Below, piece by piece: positions 42,746 through 53,909 of a stretch of 64,000 nt of DNA. The stretch's first letter is position 1, and the number at the start of each line of letters is the position of its first letter. The notes beneath the pieces were generated by a model. That model worked only from the letters and a program-made list of their open reading frames with translations. It did not search any database and was not told the origin of the DNA. The DNA is from Acanthamoeba castellanii str. Neff (taxonomy: Eukaryota > Discosea > Longamoebia > Acanthamoebidae). Made by a program: the position numbers and the translations under genes. The DNA is taken from NCBI RefSeq assembly GCF_000313135.1, contig NW_004457584.1, positions 668,797 to 732,796 of the forward strand, given 5' to 3'.

Positions 42746-45700
42746 TCAACCGAGGAGTGAGGCGAGGAGGGCGCTGTCGGCGGGCAGGTACCGCTGCAGC
42801 CCTTCGCGGAACGGGCGCCACCTGAACTGCTTGTCGGCGACCACTTTGTCGCCCATCTTGGCGGCCAGGGCGTGGAGCGCCGCGCTCACCTTCTCCCGCA
42901 CGGCCGGATCTGTCGAGGCGGCGGCGTCTTCGCTGCCCTTGACGGCGAGGGTGGACCGCTGGAGGCGGTCGATGAGTACCGTGAACACGGGCACGGCATC
43001 CCGCGGGCTGCACTCGAGCGATCGCCGAACGACCAACTCGACGATCAGATCGGTCAGCGATTCGATTGGCACCTCGAACCTGTGCGGCGGTTCGGCCTTG
43101 AAGCACGGATCGGTCCACGGGCGCAGGGTGTCGGCGCTGGTGTGCGCCAGGAGGAAGAGCGCGCGGTCGTCGATGTCGCCCAGGCCGTACGGCACCATCT
43201 GCACGCAACAGCGCAGCGCCAGGTCGTTTGGGAATGCAGAGGCCTCGTGCGCAAGGGCAGATGACAGCCGCGCGACCCAGGGCCGCATTTCTGCCCCGAG
43301 CCTGCTGGCCATGGCGTCTAGGTGAAGCACGTCGGAGGAAACAATCAGGTTGGCTGTGTGTGCGGTCGTGTATCGTGTGTCGTGTGTGCCGTGTGTGCCG
43401 TGTGCGGGGAGGGACAAGTGTAAGTGGGGGCGGGTGGAATTGTACGTAGGCACATGGCGAGGTCCCGGTCTCGTCGCTCGCTTCGGGAGAGGGCAAGCGC
43501 GGCGGGTATGATATCCGGGAGCAGCGGAGCCACACGCTCGGGGAAGCGCATGGTGAGCCAGTAGAGTACGCTCAGCCCAGAGTCAGTGTGCATCCCCTGT
43601 GGAGTTGAACATGAGAAAGAGGGGAGCTGAGTAAACAGGTTACCTCCTCATTCATGAGCTGGCCAGGGGTAACGTACGCCCGCGCAGTAGGCGAAACAGT
43701 AGCGGACCCACTGGGGAGCGTGCTCTTGGCTCAGCACATGAAGCTGGTCGTGACGAAGCACGCTGGCAAAGACATCCAGGCATGCCTGGAGCTTCAATGC
43801 CAAACCGACAAACAAACACGCGTGACACACACGCACACACGACACGACACACACAGGTTAGGTGCTCGTTTAGAGAGTAAAGGCTCTTACACGTACCTGC
43901 AAGCGCGTTTCGTTATCGCTCTTCTTCTGCGAACGAACCAGCGCAACTAACTCTGTGTATTGCTGTTCGAAGGTTTGCACCACCTTCGCGGGGCCGAGCT
44001 CGATCATCCATTCGAGTGCTGGACGACCACCAACCAACCGTTAGCGAACAACAGCCAAACCAAAAGCTGTGGTGAATGTGGGAGGGTCATCGGCGTACAC
44101 TGACACACGGCGCTGATCGCCCGCAGCATAAGCCCGCCGTACGCCGGCTTTCGATCTTTGGCCAGTGTCTGCGGGAGCCTCTTGAAGAGCACTTGGGCGC
44201 ACCTCCGCACTTCGCTGGTGGCCCTGACCCGGTGCTCCCCGAGTACCCGCAGCCAGTGGGCCATCGTGCGCAGCACGTAAGGGTTGATCTGCACCGACTC
44301 ATCGTCACCTCCTCCTCCATCTACTCCTTCTTCCTGTCTCTGTCGCACACAGTGAACATGAGATGAGATTGTTTGACGAGAAGAGCTGGTGACAGACGCA
44401 CCTCGAGCGGAACGTAGTGCGCCACGCACTCGCGGAGAATGACTTGAGCGACAGGCTCCTGCCCGGAGTGGGTGAGGGCCTTCCACGCGGTGTGTCGCAC
44501 TGGGAAATCGTCCAACCCGCGCACCAGGTGCACGGCCAGTGCGCTCTGCTGCTCGACATCGAGGCAGCGCAGGAGTCGGGACGCAGCCCAGGCGCACATC
44601 TTCCGCACCTTGGCCTGCATGCATGGTCAATCAGCGGCCACGTGAGCTGCAGGCAAGCATCGACCCGCAGAGATCAGGTCAGGTCAGGCGAGATTAGGTC
44701 CTCGCTCACCTGAGGGTCTGAAAGCGCCGTAAGGATCAGCGGAAGCAGCTGATCGCCGACACCCGGATGATCATAATAATAGCAGCTCTGCAATGCGCAG
44801 CCCAGCACCAGAAGTCCGCCTTCCCTGTGTTGTCGCCCAGATCGGGGGCGTGTGCGCATGCGCGTGGGGGTGCTGCTGAGTGAGAACTCTGCGCCCCTCC
44901 CCCAGTTATTGTGTCGAGTCAGTACCGTTCCTGCCACCGGTTGCCCGGCTGTAACATCGCAATGCACTCGGGCAAGATGCCGTTGAGCAGCCTGCTGTGT
45001 AGTACACCTCCGACGGCGAGCATGCACACCTTAAGCGCCTTCTGCAGCTTCACCTTGTCTTCAAACGTTGAGCGCAAGGTCGCATGTGTCAGGTTGCACA
45101 CACACACACACACACACACAATTTGCCAGTCTTAATGAGATTGAGAAAGGAGGCGAACGTGCAGGGGGCGCGCACCTTTGGATTGCATGGCCTTCCGCTT
45201 GGCGGTGACGAGCACTTGCAACTCGACAGGAAGCCGTTCCAAGGAGTAGGGAGCCCCGTGGCAGCGTCTTGCTGCGCACTCGGCGGCCAGGTCCAAGAGG
45301 CCGGGCACATTGGGCTCCCGTCGTACCGCATTCCTAACAAACATCGTGACATACCTGCACGCACGCACACGCACGCACGCACACGTACACGCACGATGAG
45401 ACACGAACACGACGAGAAGGAGTGAGAGGGCACGCGCTACCTGTCAAGATCTGGGGTTGGCATGTAGGCTTCGGTCAGCTGAAAAGCTTTGGCGAGCAAC
45501 TGCAGGGCGCTGATGGCGACATCCGGCTCTTCATTCTCCTCCTAGGAAGACGAACATCCGTCGTGAGCTCACTAAAGAACGAAAGCGATAAGAAAACGAA
45601 AGAAGAACGAAAAAAGCAAGTTGGAGCTCACCTCTGCAGCTGCGGAGAGCGCGACTTCAACAATGCACTTAGTTTTCTCTTGGCTGTGGTGGCGGCCAGG

Positions 45701-46979
45701 CAGGCCAGACAGCGCCGAACAGCGCAGGGAGCTGGAAACGCCAGTATCTGCGGCCCACGCCATTTTTCTCTTCGGCCGCATGTGTACCGTGTGCGTGTGC
45801 GCGTGCGCGTGTGTGCGGTGGAGCGTGTGCGTGTGCGTGCGCGTGCAGGTATTGAATCAGTCGACCAGCATGCATATCACATTTCCTCTCCCTCGTGATT
45901 GGCGGTGGGTGCACTACCTCGAGGAAAACGTCCACGTAGCGCCTGTTCCGCAACTCCAGCCTCGTGAGACACCTGAACAGCGCTTCTTTGACCACTGACC
46001 GGGAGTCGCGGTCGATCAGCTTCACCAGCTGCTCCACGTTCTCCAGCTGCATCGGCGAAGGTAGAAGATGGAGAAAATGAACATAGTGCAGACAACTAGG
46101 GTCCAGTCGACATCCAATGTGCGCACCTGGTCCGTAGCTATCAGCAATTTGTCCAGCGGCAGTTCGTCTATGAAAGCTGATGTACCGACACACACGACAC
46201 ACACGCAACATACAACGCTTTATATCAAAGCGTCGCGTTGTCACCTGAGCATTGAGAGCATTACCGACAATCAGGTTCGGGTTGCTGTGCTCCCGCATTT
46301 GCACCAGCGCCACTTGCGCCAGCTCAAAGTTCTGCGTCGCACTCACCCAAGGCGGCCGCTCGCCTGACATGTCATTCCTTTCTGTTAAAATAGCACTTCA
46401 TCAGCACCAGAGGAGGATGATGAGTGGTGTAGTACCGAAGACGAAGGCCATGCACCGAAACAGTCTGCTGGCGACCAGCTCGTCGTCGACGCGACAGACC
46501 TGCCGCACCCGGTCCCACAGCAGCGGCCCCACGCTCGCGTGGTGCAGCACGCTCCCAGCGCCGATGACCTCCCGGCTCACCGACGACAGGGCCGACATCA
46601 GCACCTCCTCCAGCGCCCCGAAGATGGCCGCCTTCTCGGCATCTGCGTCGCCCTGGCCCGCACCACAGTCGCCAGCGGCGGGCCTGACCGGGGTCTGATG
46701 GTCGAGGAATGCGAGGCACACGTGCGGACCGTCGGCGATGAAGAACCACTCGAGCAGCTCCAACACCTGCATCGCCCACTCCCGGTCCTGCTCGCTGCTC
46801 GTCTTCGTTTTCGGTGAAGTCGAGGTACTACTACCGGGGAGGAACTGGGACAGCGTTGGGTTGGCAGCTGCGGCTGTGGCGCCGGACTGGAGGGCGCGCC
46901 ACCGGGCCAGCAACCAGGGAAGCTTCTCCACCTCCGCCAGGCTCGCCGGTCGATCCAGCGCACCTGCTTCTTCTTCCAT
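42746..46979 (-). CDS. HEAT/ARM-like helical repeat protein
   Basis: A multi-exon minus-strand gene from the ATG at 46979 to a stop at 42746. The first exon (46979 to about 46430) encodes a hydrophilic start and helices such as AMQVLELLEWFFIADGPHVC. Later exons are series of helix pairs, for example VEQLVKLIDRDSRSVVKEAL then FRCLTRLELRNRRYVDVFLE, KLQKALKVCMLAVGGVLHSR and DLIVELVVRRSLECSPRDAV. This is an ARM/HEAT solenoid of about 1,000 residues by estimate, without catalytic motifs, so a scaffold or transport role is likely. I could not place it in a family. The last exon, about 200 residues, is intact (ends YLPADSALLASLLG). It is divergent from the ThiF-like gene with 110 bp between start codons. 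Confidence 0.65.
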
Positions 46980-47089
46980 TTGCTGGTTAAAATAAAATGC
47001 TAAAAAATTAGTAAATTAAAAACAAGTTTTTTGAAGTGAAATATCCAGTTTTCTGCTTTTTCCCCTTTTTCTCGACTCAGGCACGTGAC
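46980..47089. promoter_or_regulatory. Very short divergent promoter, HEAT protein / ThiF-like
   Basis: 110 bp between opposite ATGs. A T/C-rich stretch (47040-47080) precedes the plus-strand gene and an AT-rich stretch (46983-47025) precedes the minus-strand gene. Confidence 0.45.
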
Positions 47090-49005
47090 ATGGAGGAGAA
47101 GCAGGAGGAGAGGCAGGAGCCGCGCACGGACGTGCCCTCGGGGGATGGCCCGGTGCGTCGGTCGCTCTTCGAGGTGCCGCCGCCCGAGGTGCCCGGCGAC
47201 GTCTTCGATCGCCAGCGCGTGATGGTCTCGTGGCAGCAGAAAAAGGTAGCCGCCACCCCGTGAAAGTTTTATATTTATTATTAATTATTCGCTGTAATAG
47301 ATAATTTCATGTTCCTTTTATTTATTTAATTTATTTATTATTCCTAATAATTATAGGTGGAAGAGGCGACGGCGCTGGTGCTGGGCTGCGGCGGGCTGGG
47401 CAACGGCGTGGCGATGGGCCTGTGCCGGCTGGGCGTGCGGAAGCTGATCCTGGTGGACATGGACGACGTCGAGGCCACCAACCTCAACCGCCAGATCCTC
47501 TTCACCAAGGACGTCGTGGGCATGCGCAAAGTTGACGTACCTCCCCTTCACCTCTTCCTCAACAGAGTTGTGCGCGTGCGGCACTCACGCAACACGACAC
47601 ACACGACACGCGACACACACGACACACGACACACACGACACACGACACACACGCACACGCACGACACGCACGGCACACACGACGGGATTGCACGCAGGCG
47701 GCCAAGCTTGGGCTTGAGTCGGTGCACAATCTGCGAAGCGAGTTCGAGACGCTGCACATCGACGCCGTGAAGGAGTGGCATAAGGTGGTCGAAGCGGCCC
47801 GCCGGGCCGACGTCATCTTCAACTGCATCGATCACGGTACGTCTCCGCACGTGCGTGTGCGCGTGCGTGTGCGTGTGCGCTCGTTTAGTGCTGCGTGCGG
47901 TGGTGCGTGTGCGGTTGTGCGTGTGCGGCCGGCGGTGGATTGTCAGACTGCGACTGAACCGGCCACACGGGCGGCAGGTGCGATATACGACTACGCGACC
48001 AACTCCCTGGCCAAGGTGCTGGGGGTGCCGCTGGTCACGGGCTCCTCCTACGCCAATACTGCCCTCGTCAACTTCTACACCGGGCGACCAGGGATGGCCT
48101 GCTGGTCGTGCCTCAACACCACCAGCGAGAGCTTCGAGTGGACACAGCAGGGTACCTGCCCAGCCTCTTCAACGAAGAGGGCGAGCCGTATGACCACCAA
48201 CTAATCGGAACGCACGCACACGCACACGCACCACCGCACACGCACACGCACCACCGCACACGTACACGCACGATGTGGCAGAGCTGGAGGAGTGGATGAG
48301 CAAGAAGGGCCACAGCACGTTCGGGGTTGCGGAGCTGTTCAGCTTCCTCAAAAACCAGGCCCACATGGAGGGTCTGCACGTCAAGGACGCCGTGGCGACC
48401 GGCCTCGTCGACTTCTGGGCGGGCAGAGACGACGGACGCGCCGCCGAGGAGAACGTCATCCCCATCAAAGGTACCACTCGTCCAAGCGTGCAAGTGCCGC
48501 ACGCGCTGTGCTAACCGTGCGTCGTGTCGCGTGCGTGTGCGGTGGTGCGTGTGCGATGTGGTGTGGCAGACATTAGGACGTTCTTGATCAAGTTTGTGCA
48601 GCCGCACATCCTGTCACTCCTCTCGCAGGAGCACATCATGAACCACGAAAGCATCGGGTTCATCCCCAAGGACAAGAACTTCCCCACCCGCTACGTCGGC
48701 AGCTGGGTCTGCGTCTGCGTCAGCGCCGCCCTCCTCATGGTACTCCTTCATTCTTCCCGCTTCTTCGTTCTTTTTTTCGTTCTTCGTTCTTTGTTCTTTG
48801 CAGTTGTTGATGGTGGCGGCTTCCACAGGTGAACGCGTGGGCACAGGATCTGGCAGGCGAGGCGGTGGCCAACTACAACAACTTCACCCTCAACACCTTT
48901 CACGCCTCCAACTCGCAGCAGGACGGCGCCGACGGCAAGTCCGACTCCTTCTGCGTCATCTGCAAGCACGCATCACCCCAACAACAACAACAGCCAGCTC
49001 AGTGA
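47090..49005 (+). CDS. ThiF/MoeB/E1-like adenylating enzyme
   Basis: Seven exons (47090-47245, 47357-47536, 47698-47836, 47978-48151, 48282-48470, 48570-48739, 48829-49005) join to 394 residues. The Rossmann start is ALVLGCGGLGNGVAMGLCRL, then KLILVDMDDVEATNLNRQIL (the conserved D and N-x-x-R-Q that bind ATP), DVIFNCIDHG and YATNSLAKVLGVPLVTGSSY. Two CxxC pairs are visible, CWSC after GMA and CVIC near the C-terminus, which together would bind zinc as in MoeB/UBA-type enzymes. The family activates the C-terminus of a ubiquitin-like or sulfur-carrier protein by adenylation; which carrier is used here is unknown. It is not clearly UBA5, MOCS3 or an E1 subunit. I placed the junction at 48151/48282 (QQ/LEEWMSKKG); reading on would give an apparent frameshift. 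Confidence 0.8.
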
Positions 49006-49103
49006 ACAAAACACTCACCTTGAAGAAGGTGATGTAATTTCCATTTGTTTGTTGGTCTGTTTACATACTATGTACACTTTTTGGAAAGAAGAGAGGCCAG
49101 TCT

Positions 49104-50661
49104 CTACACCATCATCTGATGGTGGCGCGAGACGTGGTGGGCGAGAACGTCGGCGAATCGGGCGGCGTTCTCGGGCATGATGGCCAGGTCAAGCAGGCCC
49201 GTCTTCCTCCTGATGTAGATGTAGTCCTCCCGGGCGGCCGCGTCGGCCGAGGGCAGGTCGCCCAGCACGAAGACCCGGCGTTCTCCCTCCCCCTCAACGT
49301 CGCCCTCGGCCACCAGCCGCCGCACCTCGCTGCCGTTGACGAGGGTCACCGACTCGACGTACTTGAAGTCGTGGTCTTCGGTGCACACGAACGGGAGCGA
49401 AGAGGCCAGCTCCAGCTTCGACTCGTGGATGCGGTACTGCACAGAAACACAATGTCGTGATCGTAGTGTAAGCTTCTTGTTCGCGAAGAAGCGCAGTGCG
49501 GAGACCCAGAGAACGACAGCGGTACCTGAGAGACGTTTCCCATGTTCCAGAAGAAGCCGGCCAAGGCGCAAAAGAAGGTCGAGGCGGCGAAGTGGCCCAG
49601 CCAGAGGCCAGTGCGCGAGGGTTCGTCCATGTCAAGATGCCCTGCCAACCGTGAACGGTGAGCGACGAACCTACATTTGGCGCGAAATGCGTGAGAGGAG
49701 TCGTACGGACGACCAGGCAGAGGAGCGCCTGAAGCAGTGACCAGACGAGGAGAGCGCCCATGAAGGTCTTCAGCTGGCTCCAAGTGGCCTCCGTAGCCCG
49801 AGACGACAGGATCGGTGTCTGCTTGCTGCATAGCGAGACCACCGACCCACAGTCATTACCGTGCGAGATCTCGTTGGCGTAGGTGGTATGAGGTACCTCA
49901 TGACCAGCGAGCAAGGCCAAGGCTTGGGGCAGGCAGGTTCGAATTCTTCATCGCTCATGACCCACGCCACACCGTCCGGCCCTCGGTTCGGGTGGTCTGC
50001 AGAGCGTTGAGGCGTGAATGAGTAACGCGCCACCCGTTCAGGACTCGGAGTTGGGGTGGGTACCTTGGGGCAAGTAGGCGCTGAGGGCGCGGACGAGGTC
50101 CTCCTGGCCGTCGGGAACGAACAGCAGAGTCTCATCGCCACGCGACCCGGCGAAGTCGATCCGCACACAGGCCTCTCCCCTGTGAATGAACTGCCATGAT
50201 GGAATGTAACAGATGTAAATTGATGTGCAGCTACGAGCCTCCATCTTGGTGAAAGGGTTGAGGTGTAAGGAGGGCTTGAGAGGAACCTGCGAGACGTCGG
50301 AGAGCTGGGCGAGCGGGTAGGTAGCGGAGACGGCGAACCAGCGGATGGGGAGGAAGTTTATTACGCGTAGCACCTCCTCGGCCTCGTCGAGCTCGTACTG
50401 CTTCTCCTGCAGGCGCAGCACCAGAAGCAGGATGCCGAAGACAGCTCCGTTGAGCCCCAGGAAAAAGCCGTCGTAGTAGTGATCGACGCTGCTTCCGGCG
50501 GGCTGGTGATGTTCATCTTCGTTGAGCGCGGGAGGGACTCCCAGCTTAACAAGTAGGAACACCCCGAGCCCGAAGGCGTACTGAAGGAGAAAGAGGAAGA
50601 GCACCGCCTTGAACAGATTCGTCTCGTCGAGCTTCCACACCCGCGTTGTAGAGGCCACCAT
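49104..50661 (-). CDS. Internally duplicated membrane protein of unknown function
   Basis: A multi-exon minus-strand gene from 50661 to the stop at 49104. The first half has two membrane segments (LFKAVLFLFLLQYAFGLGVF and FFLGLNGAVFGILLLVL), then LSDVSQ and a soluble part ending ETLLFVPDGQEDLVRALSAY. The second half repeats the plan: TFMGALLVWSLLQALLCLVV, GHFAASTFFCALAGFFWNMG, NVSQ, then a soluble part (YRIHESKLELASSLPFVCTE ... LDLAIMPENAARFADVLAHH). Each half ends its membrane region with VSQ followed by an intron at that point, so a tandem duplication with shared intron position looks likely. No family recognised. The middle exons (49820-50040) are less certain. Confidence 0.6.
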
Positions 50662-51048
50662 CTTGGTACGCGTTTTGGGTTGGAAGGAGGAAGTAGAGGA
50701 AGGAGGTGGCGATGTCGTTCGCGTGCAGATAGTTGCGAAGGGGTTCTTAACAAGAGGAGAAGTTGCAAGCGTGGTACGACAATAGGCGTGAGACGAGAGA
50801 AGAGGATGTGTGAGAAGAGTAGCGAGACAGACACCACCAGTCGCCCTACATCAGCAGCAGCACCTGTCGTGTGAGGCGTCAGCCAAGCCCACGCTTTCCC
50901 GTGGTTTTCAGTGCTAAACCGCCAGAGTAAAACCAAAGTCGACAACAAATTGATGGACCTAAATAAGTTCAAACAACTTTTGCGCAAATAAACAATTGTA
51001 ATCAATATAAATAAAATAACAAATACAACCCTACCGCTCTGGCTCCGC
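50662..51048. other. Intergenic between two minus-strand genes
   Basis: 387 bases holding the upstream region of the duplicated membrane protein and the 3' end of the dehydrogenase-like gene. AT-rich near 50940-51025. No gene seen. Confidence 0.4.
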
Positions 51049-53772
51049 TCAGCGCTTGGCTTCTGTGTGGGAGAAAAAGAGCATGCATGAGCGAGGCTCA
51101 CTATTACCGGTGTGGTGGAGAAGAAAGGGAGAGAACGAGGGTCTGCACGTACCACCAGCTACACCGTTGTAGGCCACCGCAACGATCAGCCCGTTTTTGT
51201 CGCTCGTGAGGAAGAGGCACTCGTTCCTGCATTCATTCATTCATTCATTCATTAGAACAATGAAGAGAAGAGATCGAGGTGAGGACCTCACCTCCCCGAG
51301 AAATCGAAGATACAAAGGTTATACGTACGAGGCGCCGCACGGGCCAAAGTCGAGCGAGACCGGTCGGATGTCCCACGAGCCCGGCACCGGAGGATAAGGA
51401 TCCTCGCCTGGTGGTGGGTGGTGGGCGGGTGTGAGAGCAATGCATGTGTAGCTCGACTGCGTGCGGGCGCGAAGTGTTGCGTCCATTCACGTACCCTCGT
51501 CGCTCTCGTGGCCGTCGTGTCGCTTGTTCTTGCTGGATCCACCCTCCTTGGGCGAGAAGAACGGCAGTTCCTCCTCGGGCAGGCCAGTCGTCTTGTTCAT
51601 CACCAGCCGCACGACATTGTAACCGACGGGGCTCGGCCTGCAAGTATAACCAACACGACGTCAGGCGAGGTGCCTTCTTGCCCATGACTTGAAACGCCAA
51701 AGCTGAAAAAGTAGATCGCAGTCGGTACCGATTCCAGGAGCCATGCAGAGAGATGAAGGCGTCGCCTCTCCAAGAAGCTGGGAAGCCGGTTCCATTGTAG
51801 AACACGATGTCCATTGGTGCCGTGTGAGCCTGGACAAATAGAAATAGGCGTACATATTAAACAACATCACAGATGGTGCGAGTTGGCATTGGGTGAAATA
51901 AAAACACTTAAACATCAGCGACGTGATGATGATGACGGAAAGCACCTGCAGGTTGTAGGCCGGTTTCACGACGTTCGCAGGATTGTCGCACCAAGCGTCA
52001 CTGGTGAAAGGCGTGTGTGAGAGTAGAGGCCAAGTTTAGTAGCGACACAGGGCGCGGCTTTGGTTTTCGGTTCGGGTACCCACCTGAAGCGAGTGTCCCG
52101 AATGAACGTAGGATGGAGCCACTGAGTGCCCCGGGTATGGCCCGGACGGACATTCGGGCCAAGCCTCGACCCTTTCAGGTTGTACTCAGACCTGGGAAAA
52201 CATGAAATGCGGGTTAGCCATGAGACTCTCAAGCCCACACGACTGCGCGCGCGCATGGGAAGTTGTGTGACCCACCAGCAGTACGGATAGCCGTAGAAGG
52301 CGCCCGGCTTGTCGAATATGTTGACCTCCTCGGAGGGGTTGTCGTTATGGACGTCGCCCATGTCACTGTGTTTGTTGTTTGGGGGGGGGGCAATAGAGCG
52401 TCATTAAGGGCTGCGTGCCTGGGTGGCCAGGATCATGAGAGCAACACCAAAGCCACTACGTACACACGCTGAACGTTGTCCACTCCGTTCTCGACTCCCC
52501 AGAGCCTGCGCGGGTTGCTGTAATCGAAGCGGATGCCAACCTCATTGCGCATGCCTGTGTGAACAGAGGGAACCAACGCCAATCCGCTGAGCTCAGTACA
52601 CGGTCTCATTCCGTACACCGTTGTACTGAAGCTCAGCGTCGCGCACCTCGAGCCCATATCTCGCCGTCGTCCCATTGGTGCGAGGTCGTATACGCGGCAG
52701 GATTGATGAAGCGGCGGATCATCGCGCTCTTGTCGTCCATGTCCACGTTCTTCAGACTCCCCACGCTACGGCACCAGGATCAGCAAACAACAAACAACAA
52801 ACAACAAAGCGCTTGCGGGAGGTCTACCTCACGTAAAGGTTGCCTTCGTCGTCCATTTCGAGGGTGCGGGTGAGGTGCCCGCAGCAGGGAATGCCGTAGA
52901 TCACCTTCGCGGCGGTGCCCAGGTTCGAGCGCTGGCCGGGCGAGTAGTGCCACCTCCACACCTCTCGCGACCTGTTGGTGCCACACAACACACACACACC
53001 CGTTAGGAACGTCGCTGCTGGTGCGGTCGGTCGGTTGGCGGCGCACGTGGAAGCATAGATGTAGCCGTTCTTCTCGTCAATGACCAGACCGTGATTGAGG
53101 CCCTGATGAGTGACCAACGGCGCGCGCTCTGACACTGTAGCGGAGCAGTGGGGGTTCAATGAGAGCGCTTCAAGAAGAAGAAAGCCAGCTTACACCCCTG
53201 GGCAGGCAGGCAAAGCAAGGGGAGGTTGCACGTACATGAAGAGAAACCGTCCTTGTTGCCGTCCCAAAGTACCTGAATCCTGCTCTCGTCGGATTCGATC
53301 ACGATCGCGTCACCGTTGGACGCGAACCTATGAAGTCGACGAGCCGGTAGAGCAAACGACACGAAACAGAAGAAGAAGGAGAACGAGAATGAATGAGGCA
53401 GAAGACATGGACACACCTGGTCAGTGCCAAGCGCGTACCGAATGGCCCGGGGGCGCCTGAGCCCGGAAGCCCAAGTGACGGCGCAGAACCCTTCCGGCAC
53501 GTCAGCGGTGGCCAGGTAATGTGGATTTTGGCCGTTGCAGAAGCTGGCTGCCGAGGCCTCGCCTAGAATTGGTTCACACATCGTGAGAAACGGGTGCGGA
53601 CACAGCATTGTCGATAATCAATGGTTCATTCGGATTTGAATCTTGATGCATCTCGCAAGAATGCTTTTGTGACAAATTGTATATGATAAGAACGGCCGAC
53701 AGTACCTAGCGCAAAGAGGCCAAGGACAAGGCAACCGACGAAGGCGAACAGAGCCGCCTGCTTGGTGGCCAT
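51049..53772 (-). CDS. Secreted glucose/sorbosone-dehydrogenase-like protein
   Basis: A minus-strand gene with about ten short exons from 53772 to 51049. It starts MATKQAALFAFVGCLVLGLF, a good signal peptide. The mature part runs ASFCNGQNPHYLATADVPEG, FASNGDAIVIESDESRIQVL, LVTHQGLNHGLVIDEKNGYI, SLKNVDMDDKSAM, GMRNEVGIRFDYSNPRRLWG, MGDVHNDNPSEEVNIF, YGYPYCWW, GTQWLHPTF, MDIVFYNGTGFPASWRGDAF and ISLHGSWNR. This order fits the six-bladed PQQ-dependent soluble glucose/aldose sugar dehydrogenase (GSDH) family. The active-site His and Arg are plausibly GLNHG and GMRN. It would be a secreted or lysosomal sugar oxidoreductase, but eukaryotic members of this fold include non-enzymatic proteins, so activity is inferred. 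The start is set by the signal peptide. An (ATTC)n run sits in an intron at 51231-51254. Confidence 0.75.
51231..51254. repeat. (ATTC)n short array in an intron
   Basis: Six copies at an intron boundary of the dehydrogenase-like gene; the same unit as the array in the TRMT1 intron. Confidence 0.9.
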
Positions 53773-53909
53773 CTGCAGATCTTGGATGAAGGGTTTCTAG
53801 GCGTTGCCTTGCGTTTTATTTTTTGCCGACGGCGGCCTCGTCGACTTTGTTCTTCGGTGGAGCTTGGGCTTCTTCTTCACCATCATCGTCTTCTTCACGC
53901 CAAATAGAT

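Noticed and set aside
48151..48281. Apparent frameshift in the ThiF-like gene (CAGCAGGGTACCTGC)
   Set aside because: Reading through changes frame and hits a stop, but a donor G/GTACCT at 48152 and an acceptor at 48281 restore QQ/LEEWMSKKG in frame. It is an intron, partly made of CACACG repeats.
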